Positions 1-13,006 of a DNA stretch of 64,000 bases are shown here, piece after piece. How positions within the stretch are numbered: position 1 is the first letter of the stretch; every line of letters begins with the position of its first letter. Location: contig JAGMVK010000001.1 in NCBI GenBank assembly GCA_020747065.1, positions 558,001 to 622,000 on the forward strand, written 5' to 3'. The notes beneath the pieces were generated by a model. The model was not told the origin of the DNA. It saw only the letters and a program-made list of their open reading frames with translations, and did no database searches. A program made the position numbers and the translations under genes. This DNA is from Cadophora sp. MPI-SDFR-AT-0126 (lineage: Eukaryota; Ascomycota; Leotiomycetes; Helotiales; Ploettnerulaceae).

Positions 1-332
1 TCTGTCCTGTCAACCTCACGATTTTGGCGAACCCTGCAAGGCTGGAGTCGCCGCGTTACGAGAAACAGTACCTCCGTAGTACAACCTCATTTGGCAGCCG
101 ACCTCGCCGTCTCCCATCAATTACGAAAAATTCATACGCGAACGACAGAATCAGTTCGCCAGATATCATCTGATACTTACCAGATTATATGAATAGTTGT
201 TGCGCGGACTTGCAATCACACAAGTCGTGCGGTAGAGCCTCGAGCCCAATCCAACAAGAGCTCTGTATTCCCGTCTAAGTATGTCTACACCGCTCCACAT
301 GTAACACACGGTCTGTCTGGATTTCTGCTGAT
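1..332. other. Upstream region of BLM10
   Basis: No coding region is supported here. The stretch directly precedes the BLM10 start and presumably holds its promoter and leader. Nothing in it looks like the end of another gene. Confidence 0.5.
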
Positions 333-3300
333 ATGACGTTGGATCCAGAACCTCCTCGCAACCGGCCAAAGCTGACAGGCACCCCGAACTCGAACCCCGG
401 AGCACCGCGCAAGACCATGGAGGACGGCTATACGAATGGTCGTAACCATGCGCAGTTCCTGCAAGGTCTTCTTCATAACGGACAGTCGAACGATGCAATA
501 TCGCGTGCAACGTCGCCTGGTCTTGGTTTTGGTGCCAGTGGTGTAGATTCGGAGAAGGAGAAGCGATACCGACCACGAACCTTCCCATACTTCCAGCTCC
601 TCCCGTATGCGGTCGAGGAAGAGGGCGAGCGGAATGCAGCCCTGGGGGAGATATTGAAACAACTTTATATTGCCCTCAAAGCGGAAGATATATCTCCTGG
701 TGCTGTACATTGGACAAGAGAGCTTAAGGGATGGCTGAACCTCAAGTTCGAGATCACACGGGAGCTGCGGATCAAGCTAGTCAAGATGTATTACATGTTG
801 GCTGTGGCACCTGGGATGGACTGGGTGGCAGCAGACAGATTCGAGAGCATGTTTAGGTTTCTTATAAAGTAAGGCTCTACTGTACCCATCTGCCAAACGC
901 GGCTAACAACGCGAAGGAAGAAGCACTACCTGAAACCTGGGGAGGACTTGATACTTGACTGGCGGCCGTTATGGAAGGAGATCAAGTCAATCGTTCTCCC
1001 ATCTGAGATGGCCACACACCAAGGGGGGAGAAAGCGGAGCCATAAGAATATTGCCAATATGTGCATGTTCGCATCACAATACTTTGATCCCAGTGAGCGC
1101 CAAGCTATGTTGGAAGAGATCTTACCATATTTCACAACTTCAGAGATTTCCGGTGCATTCATCGTACTTGGATCTCTGAATCTCTTAATGCCCACCCATC
1201 CTGCACGGAACGAAGCCGGCCAACTTCAGCCGCAAGACTACCTGCCCACCTTCTTCCACCTTTGGTCTCTTGTAAACCGATCCAAGGCCTTTGATGTTAT
1301 CTTTTTCGACATGTTTTCGCGACTCGCAAGAGACTCACTCACAAGCGAGCATGTGCCATTTTCAGAATACGGTATATTCACGAAGGATCAGTCAGATCTC
1401 ATCTTCACTGCCCTGTTAAGACTGACCGAGATTCCTGTGGGTCAGGCATCATCTCCATACAGTGGTATGGTTGATCTTGGAGCGGGTCTTGGCGCATATT
1501 TAGAGAGAGATAAGAAGAAGGTCCCGGTTGGTTATTCAATTGCCAGATGGATCGTCATGTCGTTGTCACCAGCCTGTATAGACAAGCCGGGGTCGATTCT
1601 GACGAATTTGGAAGGTTTGATGGTATCTGTGGACACTTTTTTCCACCCATCGAATCAGGGTTCTTGGACAGATATGCTGGCCCAGATTGTGTTCCACCTG
1701 GTCGATTTCTTCGTTATGCGTTGGAACCGCGAACAGAGCGGAGAGATGGATACTCCACCAGAACGACGAATCAATGCAGAATTGAAGAAGCGCTTCGTTC
1801 TCAGTCTAAAGGAGGTTATGTTCATGGGTCTCTTCTCCAAGAAGGCCAAGTCCTTGAACTGCTTCTTCGGCGCCATCCAAGGTTTGGCATATCTCGAACC
1901 TCATCTCATCATTCCAGGAGCCCTGCAAAGATTTTACCCTTCATTGCAGGGTCTGGTGGAAGTTCACCGAACGCAGTCGTCGCTTTGTGGCCTACAGTTG
2001 ACTGCAAATGTTATTTCAAAGCACAAAGGTCTGCGATGTCACATCACTGCCCTGTTAGCATTGGCATTACCGGGTATTGATGCAAATGACTTGTCAAAGA
2101 CACTACACACCTTGAACTTCATCCAATCTGTGGCTTACAGCATACCTTTCGTCGATTTGACCAAGGAGCATGGGGAGATTCATGATTCCTCGTTGGCGAT
2201 CCAATGGGTGCAAGGCGAAATGGAGCGGATGGAACGAGAGGGGCCGAATATCGAGATTGACTACCGAACTGAACTGAGTGACGAAGATGAGGCAAACATC
2301 GTCCGCTCGTCCACTGCTGGGTTCGGAGAATTTGTCCTGTCCCTGCTTGGGAAGATCTTCACTCTTCTGGAGAATCTGCCCGAGCTATCACGTGCTCGAT
2401 CTGGCTCTCCTGAAGAGAGTGTAATCAACACCTTACCGTCGGCACTCACTCCTCTATTCGCGGCTCTTTCTCCTGAGATCTTTGATCAAGCTCTTGAGAA
2501 GATTGCCACATTTGTTGGAGGTCATGTCATTCACCAATCCCGAGATGCGATGGCCTTCATTTGCAACTCATTGTGCAAAGCCAACCCAGAGAAGACCTTG
2601 AAAATCTTCGTTCCTATGCTGATCGTTGGAATTCGGAATGAAATTGACTATAATGACGCAGCCTCTGATCGAAGCAGTGGAAGTGACGTGCTGCCCCGAG
2701 ACAGAGCACTTGTTTGGCACATCAGCATGTTGAGCATGATCATCGTCCACGTCGGGGACAGTCTTATGCCATACAAGAAGGATCTCTTCGATATTGCTTT
2801 ATATATGCAAGAGAAATGCCGTGGCATTCCTACAATCCACATTTCGAACTACATCCATCATCTGCTCCTCAACCTGACACTGATTTATCCTGTGGATGGC
2901 GCATTGTACGAACCAGAAGTTTTCAAGCGTGGCCTAGACGTTAGCGATTGGGGTAAGATTACCAAGCCAACGGATCTCACCATCAACTGGCATTTGCCAT
3001 CCGACGAGGAGATCAAATTTGCCGTTGAGCTTTTCGAGTCCCAGGTCGATACCGCAATGGAACGACTCACAAATCTGATCAGTGAGAATCCGGCTGTAAG
3101 CAGGAAAGGCAAGAACAAGGAATGGTCTGACGAAGTCTCGAGAAATCTGTCACAGTTGCGACTGATTGTCTCGGGCATTGCTACGCTTTTCGACCCAAAA
3201 AAGGCCTCTGGTCAACTTGACAAAGACCGGGATGGTGATACACAAATGGGAGAGACTGATTCCAGTGATGAGGAAGAGAGTCCGCTTGCGGAAGCAGCGG

Positions 3301-6300
3301 AGGATGTGGAGACACGCCCTCAGTTCCATTATCGAGCAGGATATCTGTTGGAGAGAAACAGTCCAACATATGTCCATATTCACGAACTTCGTGAAAACAT
3401 TGGCGAGCTTTTGTCTAGAATACACGTGTTCTTGAGCGAGTTCCAGGAGGACGATGTTGCTTGCTTCACTGCTCTTTACCAGACATATCGAACTTGGATC
3501 ACAGATGTTGGTAATGAGCGTTCTGCGCATATGTTGGAACGAGTCAGCAAACTCTACGATGTTGATATTCGGGCCTTCAAGGTCAGTGGGCTTCGGAAGG
3601 TATATCCGAGACCACTGTTGGTGAAGCGAGCCAGCATATATCATTTCCAGCGTGCTAAGCACAACTCTTCCGCCAGGCACAAGTCTGCCCTAGACAAGAA
3701 GCTTCTCTTGGACTTGGCTGCTTCAGCTGTGTCATTGTACGCCGAGGTTCGGATCAATGCACAGGCGGCACTGGAGTCCGCACTCAAGAGTCTTCTTGGG
3801 GGCCGTCCTCTTGTCATACCCGAGCTGCTGAAAACCTTCAGAACAGCTCTGGAGACCAATGACTATGACAGGATCAAAGGTTCATTGTACACATTACTCT
3901 ACGGAAGTCTGACCAAGACAATATCCAAGGATTGGCGTTTCGCTCCGGAGATGATCGACCTCTACATCAAGACTGCTTCAGTGGACAAACCCTCGATTCA
4001 GAAAGTCAGTAGTAACGCGTTGTATGGTGGCCTCATGGAGTTCGGCAAATCTCTCGAGCATATCATTGTTATCAACCAGGATCTCGTGGACGTCTTCGAG
4101 CCCAAGGAAAACAACACAAACAGAATTTCTTCGAGACATAGCTTTATCGTCGATCGTAGGCGGAAGGTCGAAGAAAAGAAATTGGAATTGGCCCAAAAAC
4201 TTATCGAGATCTCGAAAAATTCTCACTGGAAGATCGCCGGCCGATGCACGCTATTCATTCTGAACTCCGGCCTTCGGGTACAGACCCTTGCGCCGCCGTC
4301 TCTTATCGATTTGGCAATCGATGGTTCTATCGATGACCATCCAGGACTTCGAGCCAGCTATGCTGAATCGTTCATCAGAATTTTCAATCATCTTGACACT
4401 CGTGCGATATACGGCCACAGCGTGGAGAACTTCGTCCTCGAAAAAGAAAACGCAGAGAACAGAATTGATGTCATCGTCCCCAAAGACGATCCAAATTGGA
4501 CGAAGAAGTTTCTCGAGGGCTTCGAAAGTCATGAAGTCCCCGAATACTTCGTCGAGCGAGATTTCCCAGGATGGCTTGTTTGGGGAACAAGTTTCCGAGG
4601 GACCAGAGCCAGACCAATTGAGTTCACCGACTACGATGAGCTAGAAACATCTGTCAGAAAGCAGATTGGGAACAAGCTCACTCGCGCTTGGTACAGTAAA
4701 TTCTTCGGCTATATGAAGCAGGAGCCTCGTGATTCAGCCTCAGACCGCTTCCGAGTGCACAATGCTGCCCTTTTAATGCAGACATTCGACCTGACTCTCA
4801 CTGGACTGACGTCGGCTACTTTTGAGGACATCAAGGAAGAACTCAAGACAACCTTCGGAGACGGAAGCGACAAGCACCAACATCGTGCTACATCGGAAAT
4901 CTTAGCCGCTCTCCTAATCTGTGTCATTGAGCAGCCGCTCGAGCTGCGCAATAAGGTCTGGGAATACGGCGTACCCATTATGTTACAGGTCTTCGCCGAT
5001 GGTTTGACTCCAGAGAACATTGCCTACTGGATGACTTGTCTCCACATGATTATTGGTGGTCGAGATCCACGTCAGGCCCGGGAGATCATTGACACCCTTA
5101 CATCATTCCGTTTGGACATGTCATCGAATGCGGCTTTCAAGGAGAGCTCCAAAGTCCAACTCCTCGAATTTGTAATTCAAGATGCAGGTTGGCACTTCCG
5201 CGCCGAGAAGCCTATCCTTGAAGACTTCTTAGCTCATATCGATCATCCATACAAGGCTGTACGAGAAGCTATTGGTCGTACGATTGCCTCAATCTACCGT
5301 ACTCGTTATTATGAAGCATTCAAAGACGTCAAGACCCTTCTAGAGGAGAATAAGGCCTCCTCATCAATTGGTATCAAGCCTTACACCCCGGCCAAGGAGT
5401 TCTCTACAAGCATTAAAGACGTTTTCAATCGGCTCGAGGTCTGGCGTGGTGAGCGTGCTCCAGGTCAACAGACTCCTTCCTCCTATACCTCTGGTAGCAA
5501 GACTGTCTTACTCTGGCTTGACACCACATTGCAGTCTTACGAATGCACACAGCTTCTTGACTTCTTCCCAGATGTGTTTATGGAGCAGCTACTACACATG
5601 ATGGACGTGAAAGAGGACCCAGAGCTTCAACGCCTTGCATATCTTGTGTACCGTCACTTACCCAACATTCCGTTCCGTGCTGGAGAGGACGGTGACTTCA
5701 TCTCGGCATTGATCCGCATTGGTAAGATGTCTACCTCCTGGCATCAACGTCTAAGGACTCTCATCAACATGCAAGTCATCTACTTCCGACGCATATTCCT
5801 TATCAAGCCTGAACAGCAAAAGGCCTTGTTCGAAGCTGTTGCCGACATGCTTGAGGATGTCCAACACGAGGTCCGTTCAGGCGCTGCTACCACTCTTTCT
5901 GGCATGATTCGCTGCTCGCCTGTCGCTCTTCGCAACAACATCATTTCTTCTCTTCAGAAGAAATTCACCGAGTCACTAAGAAAGAACCCAATGCCGAAAA
6001 AGACACCTGGCACCAACACACCAATCAGCAACAATCAGCAAATCATCCGACGACATGCCGCGGTACTCGGTCTTGGTGCTTTAGTCACAGCATTCCCATA
6101 TGTGACGCCGCCTCCGGTCTGGATGCCAGAGATTTTAGCTTTGCTGGCATCTAGAGCAGCGAATGACCCGGGTGCCATTGGTAAGACTGTCAAGACCATC
6201 CTGGCAGACTTCAAGAAGACTAGACAGGATACATGGGTTACGGACCAAAGAGTGAGTTCCCTTCAATTTCTTAGGGTGACCACCACTAACAATATACAGT

Positions 6301-6362
6301 ACTTCACGCCCGAGCAATTAGAAGATTTAGAAGGCGTTCTATGGAAATCCTACTTTGCATAG
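333..6362 (+). CDS. BLM10: Proteasome activator BLM10/PA200
   Basis: This gene encodes the HEAT-repeat activator that caps the 20S proteasome core and opens its gate without ATP. Exons are 333..868, 917..6251 and 6300..6362, giving 1977 residues, a normal length for the family. Intron 1 (48 nt, GTAAGG, branch GCTAAC) joins the N-terminal exon to the family segment PGEDLILDWRPLW. Intron 2 (6252..6299) is also 48 nt, has GTGAGT, a CACTAAC branch and a CAG acceptor, and lies between codons without a stop, so its retention would add 16 residues silently. The body is long alpha-solenoid sequence with an acidic stretch near residues 770-790. The last residues are SYFA; family members usually end in a hydrophobic-Tyr-X tail, and here the penultimate residue is Phe. 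The start is the first ATG of the open frame. Family assignment is firm; the two small splices are inferred. Confidence 0.93.
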
Positions 6363-7462
6363 TCAGTTCACAGCACTGTCTCACGCTTGGCTTTTGGAAA
6401 TCCCGGGGAAGGAGCACTACATCATGGGATGGATGGCAGCATGGTTACACGCATGGGAAGTGGAGTTGGTGTCGTTCTATGTTGATGATTCACTTTGGTT
6501 CTGATTTGGCTTGCTGGCTGCTGCGCATACATGGCATAAGGTGATTTGCTGTTGGGAGCAAGCATGGACGAACGAATTGATGGATTGGTATGAATTGACC
6601 GGCTGGCTGTCTTGGTATCATGCAGCAAGTGGAAGAACGAGGGCATGAAGCGATTGTGTATTGCGTGTATGAGATACCGACTCTTTTTTGGCGAGCGATA
6701 CATAGGAATGGCAAAATGGTACGCACATTATTCTTGACTTCGTTGGTTATCCTTTCGAATTTGCAATATTCGCTGCCGTGTGTGTCCTCTATGCTTGACA
6801 TTCGCTGGTTCACGTACACTCTATCCCCGTGGTTGGTGTTGTTTTTCGGAGACCTCACTCAAATGGCCCCAGTGGCTAAGCGAGCCCCTGAATCGTTTTG
6901 GGAGCCAAACCCTCTGTGGGAGTATTACTCTCAAGAACTCCTACAGAAAGACATTGTGATATCACTAATGGCCATACTTTTAAGACCTGGTTGTGGCATC
7001 AGCATTAGATTGTAATTGTGCGCCGCTTGAAAGCGTGGAAGGGGACAAGCATCCACAGCTTCTATCAAACAATCAAGGGATTGAGAAAGAATCTCATTGA
7101 TTGTTGTTCACGGATAAGCTTTTGAATCACAGTTGTGGCCTAGACTTCCCTTGAATTTCTCTAGATCAAACGCCCCTATAAATGTCCATAGAATTTGCAT
7201 CCTGGATGACCCTGTTGTGCATGGATTTTGCCCATTCACTGGACGACTTTCTTATCCTAACACCCAAAGGAGAATTACAGTGCTAGCGTGACTAAGGCAG
7301 CCACACATGTCGATCCTTGTGAATGTTTTGAAGAGCTACTCGAGATTTTTCCCACTAAACCCTTTTCGAGAATTCCAAGTTGTTTGACATCGTTTCTGCG
7401 GTCAGATAATTTGAGTCAACCTCAACACAGCACCCAGCTTTGAGCTCTGCGGAGGCCTCGCT
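6363..7462. other. Intergenic, about 1.1 kb
   Basis: This is BLM10 3' flank plus the promoter of the next gene. A 131-codon open stretch (6620-7015) shows no family pattern or splice context and is treated as chance. I see no repeat or RNA gene. Confidence 0.5.
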
Positions 7463-8439
7463 ATGGATTTTTCGCCACTATTTGATGGGAATGGAAAGTA
7501 TGATTCTGTTAGAGATCGTACTTACATTACGCCAACGTCGTCACCTCGTCAAGCTGAGAGCTTGACAGTCCGCTCCTCACCAAAGAACGCGGCAACTGGT
7601 GTGTGGATCCCAAGAGTAGATCATGAATCCACAATGTGCTAATACATTTTGTAGCCAAAATGATGTACGACATGCCCTACCAAGCTCTCGATAAAGCCAT
7701 TGACGGTATCCTCGGCGAAGAACCCACACAACCCCAAAAGCCAAAGAGAATCCGCAACAAGAAAGAGAAGAAGCCCGATCCGAAGGTCCCAAACTACAAG
7801 AAGAAGCCCGGCGAATACTTCCTCTTCCTCGTGAATGAACATCGCTACGAGAACTTCGCAAATGATGTCCAAGCTCTGAACCCTGAGTTTGTAAAGCGCG
7901 CCGATATGGATACTATCTGTATGTACTGGTTGAAAATATTGCTCTCGTTCCTCAGTGTCTCAAGAGTTTCTAACGACATCCCATATCCCATTCTCGATCT
8001 AATCTTCTGACACCGTAGCTGACCAGTTCATCACCTAGGGTACAAGACGCTCCGAATCCACCATAGCGAATGGAATGATAGATCGTTGACGCACTCTGCT
8101 AAGAAGAAGGTTCTGAGCCTGGCAAATTCACAAGTATGTTCGCTCATCCCAGCTGAGATTCACTGGCTCTCTAGACACAAGCTTACGGAATTATAGACTG
8201 GAGGATATGATGGCTTCAATCCGAAGGCTTACTGGGAGTTGCAGAAGGTTATGAATGGGTTGGAGGATATGTTTGTTGATGAGAAGGAGCCAGCAGTCCA
8301 GAAGAATCCGCACTTCAAGGCCATGCAGGAGGCACGTCTGCGAAGGAAGGCAAAGCTACGACTTGCGGTGCTTTCTGGAGAGCAAATGGGTGATAGAAAA
8401 GAAGCACGGGCGAAGGATGTAAATTCCATGGAGTTCTGA
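7463..8439 (+). CDS. Unrecognised basic protein, paralogue A
   Basis: Exons 7463..7598, 7655..7918, 8039..8133 and 8197..8439 give 245 residues. Donors are GTGTGT, GTATGT and GTATGT. The 120-nt second intron splits a Trp codon, and its acceptor (8038) was chosen because it alone keeps the frame open into the next exon. I do not recognise the family. Residues about 70-97 are very Lys/Pro-rich, and the C-terminus is charged and Lys/Arg-rich, which suggests a nuclear or nucleic-acid-associated protein (inference). Two blocks are shared with the next gene: DVQALN near residue 116 with a following IW, and YDGFNPKAYWELQ near residue 169. The intron just before the second block lies at the same place, after a Gln codon in phase 0, in both genes. 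No catalytic motif is visible. Confidence 0.7.
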
Positions 8440-9410
8440 GCCTGTTTTTGGCTTCGTTACTCCTTTAGTGTGCTTTTCGAAGGGATTGGAGGCTCATAAG
8501 GAGGGTATGGTACTTGTTCCAGCCTTTTCCGGATAAAGATTAGTTACCCGATGAATGAAAGCATCACCCATATCCGTGAGAGGACTTTCTCCACATAATA
8601 TTTGATGACCTCCCGCTCTTATTAGATTGACGTTACTTGACAACAATGTAGGAAGCCAGAATCTCCTCTTTCTAGAGTCTAACTACTTTCATCGTTGGGC
8701 ATGGATCAACTCGAGGAAGAAAAGTAATTGTCTTGGCAGGCGATTATGATAGTAACGACATTCTTGATTCAGGTCCGCAATACGTGACTACATCGGAGAC
8801 TCCAGATCCGTGGCTCATGCCAGTCGCGACCGGGGGATGATTATGAAACTTTAATACCAAGTATCGATCAAAGTCGTAGACTCAACCCAGAACATCCAAC
8901 GATGCTAACTCGACCTACCATGTCTGGCCGGGTCCGAAGGCGTCGTGATGCAGTTTGTTGATTTCTCGCTTCGCTTGTGCCACAAAAACTAATCGACAAC
9001 GCTTATGATGGATGCAGCTGAGACTGCATGCGCTATGCAGTCCAGGACGAAATCAGATCCTAGGTAGAGAAAGACAAAATAAATTGAATCCAACGTAAAC
9101 ACACATTTTCTCACTTCGCGGTGGAATCTAATGTTTTGCTCATTTGGCAGAATTATCAACAAATTTGGAGAATCGACGCGAGGCTGGAAGTCTGCTCTAT
9201 TCAATACCTTCAGAAATCGGATAGAGATATGACCCCTGGATTTAATGAACAGATATGTGACTCACTCTCAGTCACAAACATCCAAGTTCCGCAACACTGA
9301 GTTTGAAAGTGGCAACTGTGCATGGAGTGAAACGGCGCGGCCGAACCGAGTACAAGTATCGCCCCAATACCCCAGAACAGCGTTCATCAACAACGTCAAA
9401 CTTCGGAATC
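8440..9410. other. Intergenic between the paralogue pair
   Basis: About 970 bases without a supported gene. An open frame with no ATG runs into the next gene from about 9303, so the true start of that gene could differ slightly. No repeat stands out. Confidence 0.45.
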
Positions 9411-10337
9411 ATGAATCGACATACCAGAATGGAACACCAACCCACTGCAGACAAAGCCGTAGTTGAAGGTATGCAGAAGCTGCTTCCTTCGCGACCCTAA
9501 CTAATGCTAACTTATCGTAGATGTGATCATGAGCATGGATCCAGCAGAAAACCTAGACGAATCAACGAGTGCCTTGGTTAGTCCCAGAGACAAGGTATCA
9601 AAGACCCAAGTCTTAATACACCAGTCCACAATAAAAGTTCCCGACTATCGACACCAAAAAGGCTTCCTCCACCTCGCCTGGGATGTCAAGTACGGCAAAT
9701 TCGTGTTGGACGTGCAAAGTATGAACGATCAGCTCATCGATAGGATGACCATGGAAAGGATATGGGTGGAACATGTCCATGGACACTACATAATGGATGA
9801 TACTGGAATCAAGGCGGTCATGGAGCCGGCATTGGCAGATGCTCTTCGTCAGGTAAGTTCACAATTCTAAATCGCAAAGCTTCCACAAGGCTCGGCGGTA
9901 TATTTTCTTTATTCATTTATGTCTTGTATTCGATTTAACACGGTTTGAAACAGGTCCATGGATACAACGGTTTCGACGCGGAAGCATACTGGCAACTACA
10001 ATCGGTGACCACCGATCTCAGAAATCTCTGGCAGGATTGGCGTTCAAAAGAGCTGAAGGAAGACCAGAACAACGGGTTAGCGCAAACCACTACTCGGGAG
10101 AGTATGGAGGATACGACAAGGAGAATTACAAGTAGTCCGAACAAGATACGCAACTCCAGTGATCGAACCCTCAACCAGCAACGTCCAGCTCCAGCCCAGC
10201 AGGAAGCATTTCAGACGGCGGTTCCCACCTATACTCCTTACGTCCATCCCGGAATCATACGGCGCAAAATCGACGAGTCCTATGAGTTTGACGAGGAGGA
10301 TGAGGAGGATAAGGACACTGAAATGGAATGGAGTTAG
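9411..10337 (+). CDS. Unrecognised protein, paralogue B
   Basis: Exons 9411..9468, 9521..9852 and 9954..10337 give 257 residues. Intron 1 carries a TGCTAAC branch; intron 2 is 101 nt. I chose the first ATG in frame; there is no ATG further upstream in that frame. The protein resembles the upstream neighbour: a block YGKFVLDVQSMN (about residues 77-88) followed by MERIW, then, some 50 residues on, YNGFDAEAYWQLQ (about 134-146). The spacing and the phase-0 intron after Gln before the second block are the same in both genes. The C-terminal third is low complexity, Gln/Pro-rich, ending in an acidic Glu/Asp run. Function unknown; it is probably a tandem duplicate that has diverged strongly. Confidence 0.68.
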
Positions 10338-10553
10338 TTCTTGGGGTTGGCAGCTTCGGCTGCGTGCTTAGGATTCGGTGCAAGAAAATGAAGCGCGGCA
10401 AAAACAGTTTATCCATTTCGACTGGGCATAAATACCTTTTCCAAGACTGTTGCCTCATTAGAATACTGCCATTTTACAAGCTGGTGATTAGATTGAGCTA
10501 CGTCAAAAGGTGTTTGTTCAGGAATATGGCTTCGATAAGTGCCAAATACAACC

Positions 10554-12218
10554 TCAGCTCTTCTGAATTCTTTCGAGCTTCAAGAACAGCTTGTTGCCCA
10601 TTGGGCTGCAAGTGTATCCATCTTCCTGCTCAATGCCGTCATCGTTCACAACCTGAGTCCTAAAGTTGGAGTAGACAGCTGCAACAACGAGCTTGATCTC
10701 GTGCATAGCAAAATTGCTTCCTACGCACATGCGGCCCCCACTACTAAAAGCCCAGAACCATCTGTCCCGCTCCTTCCTTTGCTCCTCAGTGTATCCATTC
10801 TCGTCATCCATCCACCTCTTGTAGTCCCATTTCTCCGGCTCGGAATACACTTCTTCGTTTCTGTGCACGCTATATGCTTGAGCGCCAATTCGAACTCCAC
10901 CGGGGATAGCGTACTCTCCAAGGGTGCAACCGGAATATGGAGTCATGCGTGGCTGGTTACCTGGAATAGCGGCGTTGGTTCGGAGTGTCTCCATGATTAT
11001 GGCGTGGAGCAGCGGTAAGTTATCTAGTTCTTTCGAATTCGGAATTTCTGGCTTTGAAAACGAAAGATCCATGTTCGGGGAAAGACTGAGGAGTTCACCA
11101 CGTAGCCGGTCCTGCAACTCGACGTCCTGGGACAAATACCAAGAGATGTAGGTAAGCATGATTCCAGAAGTCTCATGACCAGCTGCAATATGATCAATCA
11201 TCTCGCATGCCATGCTCTTCTCGGGATACCTGAGGAAGTTTGGACTAAGGACAGATTCCTCGCCTTTAGTCTTGCGCTCTTTCTCCATACCCGCGAGGAC
11301 AGCTTTGAAGACCACGGGTTCATTTGCTGGATCGTTGTCTTTGGCTGCCGAACCGTCTCTGAGGTAAGCCGATGTCTTATCACAGCGCTCTCTGGTCCAT
11401 GCTTCCAGCTCCCTGTTGTTATCATCGACCCAGCGTGGAACAAGGTAGATATTCAACTTCCGGAGAAAGCTGCTGAAACGAGGAAGTTCTTGGGACCAGA
11501 AGACATATGTCTTGCGTGTGTGGTACAAAGAGAGCCAATGCTTTCTAAAAGTCTCGTTGATAAGGAAATCACTGCCATTCTTGAGTCCAAATTGGTACGC
11601 GGCGATAAAATCCATAGTCGTAGAATTCCAGATTTCGTGAATCTCGATACCATTTTGAGAACAAAGAGGGGCGGATGCGGCTGTCAGAAGTGGAAGAAGA
11701 CGATCAAAAATGATAACCTTGGCTTGTGCAGCTACAGCGGGCGAGTTGTGAATCGTTGACTTTGAGTAGATATTCGACATCATGCGTTTTCTCACAGAGT
11801 GAGGCTTTCCATGGAAACTTGAGAACATGCACGGGACGCTTTTCTTTCAAATCAGTATCTTGCGGGTATTACAGCCGAGAGGAATAGCATACCCATAGTT
11901 GTCGAAAATCGCATACCACTCTCCTTTTTCAAACCCTCCAGCATACACTGTCCTCAGCCCATTAAGGTCATTGACACTAAGCTCGTTGGGTGCGAGTCGG
12001 ATGACAGGTCCATACTTCTGATGAGCAGCATGAAGGTCCCGGTTCTCACGACTCTTGAAACGAATCCATAATACCCAAAGCGGAGAAATTGGTGCGGACC
12101 AGTGTGCGTTCGGGACTCTGGACAGCGGCGACAAGAAGGCAGGGAAGATAATGAATTTGTAGATTGCGAGGAATGAGATGACAGCGAGTCCGAGGACGGG
12201 AATGCTGAGGATAGACAT
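10554..12218 (-). CDS. Cytochrome P450 monooxygenase
   Basis: Membrane-bound haem monooxygenase of about 536 residues. Exons on the minus strand are 12218..11893 and 11838..10554, with a 54-nt intron (GTATGC, TACTGAT branch) that joins DNYG to VPCMFSSFHG. The N-terminus has one hydrophobic anchor (about residues 3-30), as in ER P450s. Visible hallmarks are the I-helix AGHETSG, the K-helix ETLR (ExxR), PEKWDYKRW, and the haem loop FSSGGRMCVGS with the thiolate Cys near residue 480. These are complete, so the enzyme should be functional. Substrate cannot be told from sequence; the type is common in fungal secondary metabolism and detoxification. The neighbouring aldo/keto reductase lies on the same strand about 790 bp upstream, but no backbone synthase is near, so a pathway is not implied. 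Confidence 0.92.
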
Positions 12219-13006
12219 GACTTTGAATTGGCGTCTTCAAAATGTCTTTTGCTCCTCTTTGCTAACCACCAAAAGCCGAGAGAAGGACTGTTGTCCTTAT
12301 CAAGTGTCTCGTATCAAGGACGGAAAGTATCAAAGGGTGGGGTGATGGCGGGGTCGAGAGGAGGTTTCTAGCTGCCGTGGATCCTGTACAAAATTAGAGC
12401 AGGCCTCGATAAATTTCGGGTATCAGGAGGACCTTCGAAACTGATGTTGCAAGAAAGCTCTGGTGCTTTTTGCGAGTCACAAACAAAGAACTGCTTGTTT
12501 ATGTAGGATTGTAAGTGGCCTTCCATCTCAGTCATTCTCATCGGCAATCTCGCCGGCTAATTTGATAAGGATGCAGGTGGAAACTAGTGCAGTCCCAAAG
12601 AGGCATCTCGATCCTGGTCTGTTGCTGGGCAGAAGAATTGGTTCAGCGCTTATTACATTATGAGAGCGGAAGCAGTTGGAGTTTATTCTTCTGATTTTGA
12701 AAGAGTTTCGTAATATTAGGACGTTTGGGGCACTAATAGGGGGGCCAAACGGGAGTACTCCTGTCAGCATCTTATTTGCTCAACCTGGGACTTCTGACAT
12801 CGTATTGGACGAAAACCACTTTGACTTCAATTGAAAGTCACGAGATGAATATCGACAATGCATCCGGAATTGGAGGGACTCTCTGGCGTGATTTTGGGTT
12901 CTCTTGAAAAGATCCGGAACTGCACAATGCGTCACTGAGCTGACGACCTAGGCTATACTAATTCATTCTCGACCATAAGGGCAGCTTGAAGTAGCAGTCA
13001 AAATCA
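12219..13006. other. Intergenic, P450 promoter side
   Basis: About 790 bases between the P450 start and the end of the aldo/keto reductase gene. Some short open stretches occur but none is supported. It must contain the P450 promoter; no element is clear. Confidence 0.45.

Noticed and set aside
6620..7015. 131-codon open stretch after BLM10
   Set aside because: No protein-like composition, no homologous pattern, no splice partner; probably 3' flank.
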